A DNA stretch of 9,979 bases from contig CAZTAK010000077.1 of assembly GCA_964611585.1 (NCBI GenBank), positions 1 to 9,979 of the forward strand, given 5' to 3'. The stretch is from CAZTAK01 sp964611585 (GTDB lineage: Bacteria > Pseudomonadota > Alphaproteobacteria > SHVP01). Positions 1-5,286 of this stretch are shown piece by piece. The number at the start of each line of letters is the position of its first letter. Within the stretch, counting starts at the first letter, position 1. The position numbers and the translations under genes are program-made. The notes below the pieces were generated by a model, which had not been told where the DNA came from, ran no database searches, and worked only from the letters and a program-made list of their open reading frames with translations.

Positions 1-882
1 GTTCTCGAAGCCGAAATTCTTCCTACCGGCTGGACCAGGCCGGAAGGCCGGTTCGGTGAATTTACCCGGTTGATGGGCGGCCTACACTGGAATCCGCTGG
101 TGCGCATCAAGGCGATCTCGATGCGCAAAAACGCCATGTACCATGCGCTGCACATGCCGTGGGAGGTGATCCTGCCGGGAGGCCCGAACCGCGAAGCCGC
201 GGTTCGCAATGCCTTCAAGTTAGGCAACCTCGACCTCACCGCGATCAACGTCACGCCCGGCGGCTCGTGCTATTTTCATGCTGTTTGCGCGATCCGGAAG
301 CGGCCGGGCGATGCCAAGAATGCGATCATGACCGCGCTGATGGCGACCGATATCAAGCACGTGGTGATCGTGGACGAGGATATCGATGTCTTCGATCCGA
401 TGGATGTGGAGTGGGCGCTGGCGACACGGGTGCAGGCGGACCGCGACATCGTCATCATTCCCGACAGCCGCAGCAAGCCGCTTGATCCAAGCCTGCGCAT
501 CACGCCCGGTATCACCCCTGTAACCGCCAAATGCGGCATCGACGCGACAATTCCGGATGATCTTCCGCGCGAACGCTTTGAAAGGATTGCCTACGCTTTC
601 GCCGACACCGTATCGCTCGAAGATTGTCTGGGAGACGAGGACGGCGCTGCGGATTCGAGCGAACCCGACGTTGACATCGATGACCTGGCGGGTCGCATCC
701 GCGAGCTGATCGCCGAAACGCCAACCTACTTCGCGGACGTTATAGAGCGGTTCGATGGTGACGGGTTCAAGGCGGTGACGCGCGCCATTGGCAAGTTACA
801 TCACGACGGGGATCTTTGGCAGGATCCGGAAGGCCGGCTGTGTCTGGCGGATTCGGAATTTGCCGCCAAGCCACCGTCCTGA
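1..882 (+). CDS. UbiD-family decarboxylase, C-terminal part (5' end outside window)
   Basis: The frame is open from base 1, so this is the last 293 residues of a longer gene; the ttg at 70 is an internal codon, not the start. UbiD enzymes (de)carboxylate aromatic or alpha,beta-unsaturated acids in the cytoplasm using prenylated FMN. Visible residues 15-20 read EGRFGE, the motif carrying the two catalytic glutamates (E15 and E20 here) of the family's Arg-Glu-Glu site; the arginine lies upstream of the window. Further on come NPLVRIKAIS, the acidic strand VIVDEDIDVFDP, WALATRVQAD and the closing TAKCGIDATIP, all typical of UbiD. After that an acidic linker leads to about 65 extra residues (IDDLAGRIRELI to the end) with the look of a small helical or winged-helix domain. 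Substrate unknown. The gene is convergent with a second UbiD-family gene 40 bp away. Confidence 0.9.
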   Translation, partial: VLEAEILPTGWTRPEGRFGEFTRLMGGLHWNPLVRIKAISMRKNAMYHALHMPWEVILPGGPNREAAVRNAFKLGNLDLTAINVTPGGSCYFHAVCAIRKRPGDAKNAIMTALMATDIKHVVIVDEDIDVFDPMDVEWALATRVQADRDIVIIPDSRSKPLDPSLRITPGITPVTAKCGIDATIPDDLPRERFERIAYAFADTVSLEDCLGDEDGAADSSEPDVDIDDLAGRIRELIAETPTYFADVIERFDGDGFKAVTRAIGKLHHDGDLWQDPEGRLCLADSEFAAKPPS

Positions 883-894
883 TCGCGCGCCTGA

Positions 895-920
895 TCGGGC
901 GGGGGATACGCCTCGCCCGA
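895..920 (+). terminator. Candidate intergenic hairpin terminator between convergent UbiD genes
   Basis: Bases 895-904 pair with 911-920 to give a 10-bp GC-rich stem with one G-U wobble and a 6-nt loop (gatacg). It sits 13 bp after the stop of the plus-strand UbiD gene and just beyond the stop of the minus-strand one. The wobble favours the plus-strand transcript; on the minus strand it becomes a C-A mismatch. The downstream T-run is weak (aattactttc), so terminator function is inferred from placement. Confidence 0.5.
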
Positions 921-922
921 AA

Positions 923-2407
923 TTACTTTCTCAGGTATCCCCAGCGGTCCCAGGCTTCGCTGCGCGCCTCGGGCGACGGCGCGTTGACCTTCTGGAAATC
1001 GTCTTTCCAGTGAAACGGCCGGCAGGCATTGATAATTGCGCGACTGTTGTAAATTTTCCCGGCCTTGCGGTCATCCGGCGAAATCACCGGATCAAGCGCG
1101 GATGACCAGGCATTGCGAATAAAATTGATATTGGTGGCCGGGTCGCACCGCGTGCACGCCGCCCAAATCACCTCTTCGAGGTTCGATACGTCGACATCAT
1201 CATCGACGACCACCACGAACCGTCCGAGATACGCCCCGGCATGGCACATGGCGGCAATGTGGCCAGCCTGGGTCGCATGGCCGGGATAGCGCTGCTTGAT
1301 CGCTACAGCCAAGAACAACCGCGAGCCCCCGACCTCATGCGCCCAGACCTCGGTCACATCGGGGACACCGGCACGCGCGATGTTTTCCTTCAGGACCGCT
1401 GACCGGCTGATCGCCCGGTAACGCGCGTATTCATAGGGCATGCGGATATGGGCGGCGCCCAAAATAATGGGGTCGTTGCGGTGATAGATTGCCGAAATAT
1501 CCACCCAGGGTTCGGCTTCCATGAGGCCGCCCTGATAACCGAGCCATTCCCCGAATGGGCCCTCGGGCGCGGTATTTCCGGGGTGAATAAAACCCTCGAT
1601 GACGATTTCCGCATTGGCCGGAAATGGCAGGCCGGTATGCCTGCCGGTCACGCATTCGACCGGGTGGCCGCGATAGGCGCCCATCATGTCCAGCTCGCTG
1701 ATCCCCTCGGGGACTTCGGTGGACGATGTCAGAAAAGACAACGGATCACTGCCGATCACGATGCAGACCGGCATCGGCTCACCCTTCGCCATGTACTTAT
1801 CGCGATGGATACGGCCGTGCTTGCCGGGAGATATGTAGAGACCGACCCGCTTCTCATCATGAACCATCACGCGATAGGTTCCGCAATTGATCCAACCGGT
1901 GTCCGGATCCCGCGTGATGTTGAAACAGCCCGTTCCTATGTAGCGCCCTCCGTCATCGGGGTTCCACAGTGGCGCGGGAAACTTCGTTACATCGATATCG
2001 TCCCCTTGCAGGATGTTTTCGAGGACAGGGCCGCCATTAACAATCTCGTGAGGGATGGGTTGGAGAATTTTCGTGTGTTGGTTATAGGCACGCGAAAGAT
2101 CGAGCTTGTTGAAAGTCTCCGGGAAACCGAGCGTGAGGTTCTTGCGCGTGCCGGTGAACCAGTTGACCAGCAGCCGGAACCCTTTGGGACAGCCCTCGAC
2201 CTCGTCAAACAGGACCGTCGGCGTTCCTTCGTCGTGACACATGACCTCGACGATCTGGCCGATGTCCGTGTGCCAGTTGGCGCCGGTAACGACCTTCAGA
2301 TCGCCCTTGGCCTCGACCATGGCAAGCCAGTCGCGCAGATCACCGTATTGCAGGGCGCAACCCGTATTCGTGCCGGGGGCGGAGCTCTTGCCGGTTGATT
2401 CTGTCAT
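923..2407 (-). CDS. UbiD-family decarboxylase (complete)
   Basis: The product is 494 aa, a normal length for UbiD. These cytoplasmic, usually oligomeric enzymes use prenylated FMN (made by UbiX, not in this window) for reversible decarboxylation. The catalytic triad can be placed: Arg179 in GTYRVMV, and Glu282 and Glu287 in EGPFGE. Other family landmarks are the N-terminal DLRDWL segment, NCGTYR, ISPGKHGRIH, PEGISELDMMGAYRGHPVE, PGNTAPEGPFGEWLGYQGG, VVVDDDVDVSNLEEVIWA and the C-terminal RPFHWKDDFQKVNA. It lacks the C-terminal extension of its convergent neighbour. The ATG at 2407 has only a weak Shine-Dalgarno (ggtagtaat), but similarity starts near residue 18 and there is no better start. 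The frame stays open upstream to about 2583 without any ATG, GTG or TTG. The classical ubiquinone role is possible, but sequence style and paralogy point to a catabolic decarboxylase. Substrate not determinable. Confidence 0.93.
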   Translation of the reverse strand: MTESTGKSSAPGTNTGCALQYGDLRDWLAMVEAKGDLKVVTGANWHTDIGQIVEVMCHDEGTPTVLFDEVEGCPKGFRLLVNWFTGTRKNLTLGFPETFNKLDLSRAYNQHTKILQPIPHEIVNGGPVLENILQGDDIDVTKFPAPLWNPDDGGRYIGTGCFNITRDPDTGWINCGTYRVMVHDEKRVGLYISPGKHGRIHRDKYMAKGEPMPVCIVIGSDPLSFLTSSTEVPEGISELDMMGAYRGHPVECVTGRHTGLPFPANAEIVIEGFIHPGNTAPEGPFGEWLGYQGGLMEAEPWVDISAIYHRNDPIILGAAHIRMPYEYARYRAISRSAVLKENIARAGVPDVTEVWAHEVGGSRLFLAVAIKQRYPGHATQAGHIAAMCHAGAYLGRFVVVVDDDVDVSNLEEVIWAACTRCDPATNINFIRNAWSSALDPVISPDDRKAGKIYNSRAIINACRPFHWKDDFQKVNAPSPEARSEAWDRWGYLRK

Positions 2408-2587
2408 GGCGCTATTACTACCACGGCCGTGAGGCAGCTCAATACCGTTGACCGTTGCGATGAGGCGCCGGACTGCTCGGATATATCGTTGACTGCCCGT
2501 TGCCCCTTCGCCTGCACTCGAGGGGGTGTTCAGGAGATCATCACATCTTATTCTTGAACGAGGTAATTTGCGACTCCCATCAACTCA
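2408..2587. other. Intergenic region upstream of the minus-strand UbiD gene
   Basis: These 180 bp separate the stop of the small secreted-protein gene from the UbiD start. They hold copy A of the 86-bp repeat (2421-2506) and a weak hairpin (2528-2535 pairing with 2552-2559, one G-T pair, 16-nt loop) just beyond the 2588 stop, which could terminate the small gene but has no T-run. No convincing -35/-10 pair was seen for the UbiD gene. Confidence 0.5.
2421..2506 (+). repeat. Diverged direct repeat, copy A (86 bp)
   Basis: Ungapped alignment with 5152-5237 at a constant offset of 2731 bp gives 65/86 identical bases by hand count. The best part is cgttgactgcccgt (14/14) preceded by gctcgg (6/6). 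Both copies have the same orientation and lie in intergenic DNA on either side of the secreted-protein gene pair. Similarity fades quickly outside these limits. Confidence 0.8.
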
Positions 2588-3085
2588 TTAGTTAGAACAG
2601 TCCAAATCGCCATCAACAATGTTTCCAGAAAATTCTAGATTTGGTATGTTATTTTCACACTGTAGGTTCCCAACTATTATGCTGTCATCAATTTCAACTT
2701 CATCACCAGAATTTTTCTCCAGCTGAACATTTCCGCCGATGTTCGCGAAATGGATTCCTACATTCCCCGAGTTCGTGATCTGAACATCTCCACCTATCTC
2801 TATCAAATCAAGGGAAGTTCCAACGATAGCTACTTCTTCCGCTCCGTCAGCTTGGACATTTCCATTCACGACGACCGTTCCATTAAGGGTACAAGACGCG
2901 CCTGATGGGACGATTATGTTATCAAACGTACCCAAGCTAATCGTCCCATCACAAATTGTGTCACCGGCAACAGCCGCTGGCGCGCCTGCAATAATGAAGA
3001 ACGCCGGTACGATGATACCGAGAGTCAAACGCATTCTCATGGTTGCCTCTCTTGGGCGGCCGGCTTGGCCAAATACTAATCTCAT
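2588..3085 (-). CDS. Small exported beta-solenoid-like repeat protein, AT-rich gene
   Basis: Not assigned to a named family. From 3085 the product is 165 aa. A hydrophobic stretch (LTLGIIVPAFFIIAGAPAAVAG) looks like a cleavable Sec signal, probably cut near AVA-G. The mature part has short degenerate repeats of about 20 residues beginning IGGDVQ, IGGNVQ, IVGNLQC and IVDGDLDC, a pattern that suggests a small right-handed beta-solenoid outside the cytoplasm. Three cysteines lie near the C-terminus or the start of the mature protein (TICDG, NLQCEN, DLDCSN), plus SCTL. Two in-frame starts are possible: ATG 3085 has a perfect GGAGGT 6 nt upstream, while ATG 3040 has AGAGAGG 5 nt upstream and gives the more canonical short signal peptide (150 aa). 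Hand-counted GC over 2581-2880 is 126/300 (42%), well below neighbouring genes. It lies downstream of the propeller gene on the same strand. Confidence 0.75.
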   Translation of the reverse strand: MRLVFGQAGRPREATMRMRLTLGIIVPAFFIIAGAPAAVAGDTICDGTISLGTFDNIIVPSGASCTLNGTVVVNGNVQADGAEEVAIVGTSLDLIEIGGDVQITNSGNVGIHFANIGGNVQLEKNSGDEVEIDDSIIVGNLQCENNIPNLEFSGNIVDGDLDCSN

Positions 3086-3126
3086 CGGTTTACCTCCCAT
3101 GTTCAGTGTCCGATTCTGAAAGGCCA

Positions 3127-3147
3127 GTTGACATCCGAACTGTCAAC
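3127..3147. promoter_or_regulatory. Inverted repeat GTTGACA-N7-TGTCAAC
   Basis: A perfect 7-bp inverted repeat with a 7-nt spacer lies 42 bp upstream of the first start (3085) of the small secreted-protein gene. It could be a regulator site or an RNA hairpin in the leader. Its placement before a minus-strand gene is the only functional hint. Confidence 0.4.
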
Positions 3148-3175
3148 GTCGGCTAACAGGCCAAAGCAGCGCCGT

Positions 3176-3190
3176 CGCCTCTTTGAGGCG
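3176..3190 (-). terminator. Short perfect hairpin after the propeller gene
   Basis: CGCCTC and GAGGCG form a perfect 6-bp stem around a 3-nt loop, 11 bp beyond the stop codon of the beta-propeller gene. No T-run follows on the minus strand, so it is at best a weak or factor-dependent terminator, or a processing hairpin between two co-transcribed genes. Confidence 0.35.
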
Positions 3191-3201
3191 TTCTACTGTG
3201 G

Positions 3202-4974
3202 TCAACCCACCGCACTTTCCGCCTTTGCCAGCGCGTCCTTGTACTTTGCGACCGCGTCCTTGGGGCTTCCGGCGTCCCTCAGTGTGTCGCCCTCGGCCAG
3301 GAAGCCTTGCGCCTCTGCTATGAATGTCGGGTCGCCTCCCTGGTCGATCGCCGACTGTATGGCAGCCGTCGCCAATTGCCTCGCGACGGCGACGAGTTGG
3401 CCGATGAGGCCTTCGATTTGGGCGTCCAGTGCGGGATCGAGACCGAGCGCTGCTTCGAGATCGCCGACCGCTCCCTCAAGGGTCCCCATGGCGGCCTGGG
3501 CATCCGGCGGGTTCTTTTCGAGTTCGGCCAACGCAGTCTGCAACTGCGAGATGCCGTCATCCACCTTATCCGCTACCGCGGTCCCTGGATTGTCGTCCAC
3601 GATGGTCTGAAGATCGTCCGTAGTTGCGGCGAGTTGGTCTTCGGGAGTCACCGGCCCACGATCGTGGACGAAAATGTCCGCGACCCCGTTCGTGTCCCCC
3701 GCCACGAGATTGGTCGCGTCCGAACCGAATGCCACGAAGCGGCCGGCGGCGCCGAACGCAACTTCCTCGGTACCGCCGTTGCCCGGGGTGCCATCACTGT
3801 GGACGCTGACTCGCTCGGTGGTCCCGGTCTGCCGGTCGTGGACGAAAACGTCCTTTTTCCCATTCGTGTCCCCCGCGACGAGGTTGGTCGCGAGCGATTG
3901 AAACCCCAGGAAGCGGCCGTCCGCGCTGATGGAAAAGTCTTCGCTTCGGCCGTTTCCCTGCGTGCCGAGGCTGTCGACGCTGACGCGCGTGGTGGTTCCC
4001 AACAGTCGGTCGCGAACGAAGATGTCAGAGGTCCCGTTCGTGTCCCCCGCGACGAGGTTGCTAGCGAACGATTCAAACGCCACGAAGCGGCCGTCCGCGC
4101 TGATGGAGTTGCCGTCGCTGCTAAAGCCGTTTGCCTGCGCGCCAAGGCTGTCGACGCTGATCCGCTCGGTGGTCCCGGTCTGCCGGTCGTGGACGAAAAT
4201 GTCTTCGGCCCCGTTCGTGTCCCCCGCGACGAGGTTGGCGGACGAACTGAATTCCACGAAGCGGCCGTCAGCGCTGATGGAAAGGCCGTCGCTTCGGCCG
4301 TTTCCCTGCGCGCCAAAGCTATCGACGCTGACGCGCGTTGTGGCGACCGCGCCCGATTCGTCGAAGATTCCATCGTTGTCGGTATCTCGGTCGTGGATGA
4401 AGATGTCTCTGTTCGCGTTCGTGTCGTCCGCCACGAGGTTTGTGGCGTCCGAGGAGAACGCAACGAAGCGGCCGTCCGCGCTGATGGACATGTCCCAGCT
4501 ATGGCGGTCGCCCTGGGTGCCATCGCTGTCCACGCTGACGCGCATGGTGGTTCCCAACAGCCGGTCGCGAACGAAGATGTCATAGCTCCCGTTCGTGTCC
4601 GCCGCCACGAGGTTGGTGGCGATCGAAGCGAATGCGACGAAGCGCAGGTTGGCGCTGATCACAACTTCATCGCTACGGCCATTTGACTGCGCTTCAAGGC
4701 TGTCAACGCTGACAAGCTCGGTGGTCCCTGTCTGCCGGTCGTGGAAGAAAATGTCTGTTTGCCCGTTCGTGTCTACCGCCACGAGGTTGGTAGCGGTCGA
4801 TTGAAACGCCACGAAGCGACCGTCCGCGCTAATAGCAAAGTCTCCGCTAGCTCCGTCTGCCTGCGCACCAATGCTGTCGACGCTGACCCGCTCGGTGGTC
4901 CCAGTCTGTCCCACCGCGGCGGCGGACAGGGCACACGTGCAAAAGGCTGTGAATATTGCAATGTATCGATTCAT
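3202..4974 (-). CDS. Exported seven-bladed PD40/TolB-like beta-propeller with helical C-terminal domain
   Basis: The product is 590 aa from the ATG at 4974, chosen because GGGAGGAAG lies 8 nt upstream and the protein then begins with a signal peptide (MNRYIAIFTAFCTCALSAAAVG, cleaved around residues 20-23). An earlier in-frame ATG at 5058 would bury the signal. Residues 25-439 are seven tandem units of 55-59 residues with the consensus GTTxRVSVDSxGxQ, then SADGRFVAFxS, ATNLVAGDTNG and DIFVxDR, as in PD40/WD40-like propellers; seven units would close one propeller. Unit 3 carries a 13-residue insert with DTDNDGIFDE (D197, D199, D201, D205), an EF-hand-like calcium loop. Residues about 444-590 are Ala/Leu/Asp-rich and predicted helical, ending in EAQGFLAEGDTLRDAG and DAVAKYKDALAKAES. 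No enzyme motif, sortase signal or lipobox. Likely an extracytoplasmic binding or scaffold protein; partner unknown. Confidence 0.85.
   Translation of the reverse strand: MNRYIAIFTAFCTCALSAAAVGQTGTTERVSVDSIGAQADGASGDFAISADGRFVAFQSTATNLVAVDTNGQTDIFFHDRQTGTTELVSVDSLEAQSNGRSDEVVISANLRFVAFASIATNLVAADTNGSYDIFVRDRLLGTTMRVSVDSDGTQGDRHSWDMSISADGRFVAFSSDATNLVADDTNANRDIFIHDRDTDNDGIFDESGAVATTRVSVDSFGAQGNGRSDGLSISADGRFVEFSSSANLVAGDTNGAEDIFVHDRQTGTTERISVDSLGAQANGFSSDGNSISADGRFVAFESFASNLVAGDTNGTSDIFVRDRLLGTTTRVSVDSLGTQGNGRSEDFSISADGRFLGFQSLATNLVAGDTNGKKDVFVHDRQTGTTERVSVHSDGTPGNGGTEEVAFGAAGRFVAFGSDATNLVAGDTNGVADIFVHDRGPVTPEDQLAATTDDLQTIVDDNPGTAVADKVDDGISQLQTALAELEKNPPDAQAAMGTLEGAVGDLEAALGLDPALDAQIEGLIGQLVAVARQLATAAIQSAIDQGGDPTFIAEAQGFLAEGDTLRDAGSPKDAVAKYKDALAKAESAVG
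3658..4902 (-). repeat. Seven tandem blade-coding repeats
   Basis: The repeat units within the propeller gene start at protein residues 25, 83, 141, 212, 267, 326 and 384. Unit ends alternate in type: HDRQT closes units 1, 4 and 6, and RDRLL closes units 2 and 5. The underlying DNA is also highly similar at matching junctions (for example near 3990-4030 and 4545-4585). This suggests that blocks of two blades were duplicated, not only single blades. Confidence 0.85.
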
Positions 4975-5000
4975 CGATTCTTCCTCCCTGGCCCTACTGT

Positions 5001-5034
5001 TTGCACCCGTAGGTAGCTTGCACTCATAGGTAGC
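5001..5034. repeat. Tandem direct repeat, 2 x 17 bp
   Basis: The unit ttgcac(c/t)c(g/a)taggtagc occurs at 5001-5017 and 5018-5034, with 15 of 17 positions identical. It begins 26 bp upstream of the propeller gene start, in its leader or promoter. The unit length is not a multiple of three, which argues that this part is not translated. Adjacent head-to-tail sites of this size suggest binding of a regulator. Confidence 0.65.
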
Positions 5035-5050
5035 TTTGGCATTGTTGTCG

Positions 5051-5066
5051 TCACCCATATGGGTGA
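5051..5066. promoter_or_regulatory. Perfect 16-bp palindrome, candidate operator
   Basis: TCACCCATATGGGTGA is its own reverse complement with no spacer. It lies 76 bp upstream of the preferred propeller start and beyond the 17-bp tandem repeat. A gap-free dyad of this length in a divergent intergenic region is typical of a homodimeric regulator site, but I cannot name the regulator. Confidence 0.5.
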
Positions 5067-5151
5067 TATAGCTTGGAGTGCTCCAGGGCTCTACGATCCA
5101 TCCTCAGCAACCACCAAATCGCGCAGCGCAGCGCTCGTAACCGGTCGATCG

Positions 5152-5237
5152 CCACGGCCAGGAAACAGCTCGATATCTAGGACCGTAGGCATAAGGCGTG
5201 ACACCGCTCGGAAATTTCGTTGACTGCCCGTCGCCCC
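5152..5237 (+). repeat. Diverged direct repeat, copy B (86 bp)
   Basis: This is the partner of 2421-2506, in the same orientation and without gaps. It lies 49 bp upstream of the cyclic amidohydrolase start. Read on the minus strand it encodes GATGSQR, RAV, RL, TV, IEL and GRG at the same spacing as copy A, with 20 of 29 residues identical over that stretch. It may be a conserved regulatory or dispersed element, or a relic of coding DNA. Confidence 0.8.
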
Positions 5238-5286
5238 CCAATCAACATTCGGCGAACGACCGACAACGGCAGGGCAGGGGGACATC

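Larger units (their letters stand above)
4975..5286. other. Divergent intergenic region, propeller gene / amidohydrolase operon
   Basis: This 312-bp stretch separates two divergently transcribed units. From the propeller side it holds that gene's Shine-Dalgarno, a 2 x 17 bp tandem repeat (5001-5034), a perfect 16-bp palindrome (5051-5066), repeat copy B (5152-5237), and the amidohydrolase Shine-Dalgarno AGGGGG (5276-5281). A TTGACT at 5220-5225 followed after 17 bp by caacat is a poor promoter match for the plus-strand operon. A minus-strand open frame ending at 5091 covers copy B but shows no recognisable protein. Confidence 0.55.

Noticed and set aside
1448..2398. 316-codon plus-strand open frame opposite the complete UbiD gene
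   Set aside because: Antisense shadow of a gene with a full catalytic triad.
3307..4686. Long plus-strand open frame (459 codons) and several overlapping ones opposite the propeller gene
   Set aside because: They mirror the seven DNA repeats of the minus-strand gene, lack a good ribosome site and translate to low-complexity Val/Arg/Asp text. The minus-strand protein has signal peptide, Shine-Dalgarno and family consensus.
3658..4902. Regular repeats that might be taken for a CRISPR array
   Set aside because: Units are about 165-175 bp, in frame, and encode beta-propeller blades; there are no short repeats with unique spacers.
5064..5070. GATATAG shared with the motif cluster near 8973-9006
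   Set aside because: A single 7-base copy is too short to link the two promoters; chance occurrence is likely.
5220..5248. TTGACT-N17-CAACAT as a sigma-70 promoter for the amidohydrolase operon
   Set aside because: The -10 matches only 3 of 6 bases, and the same TTGACT occurs in copy A where no plus-strand gene follows.
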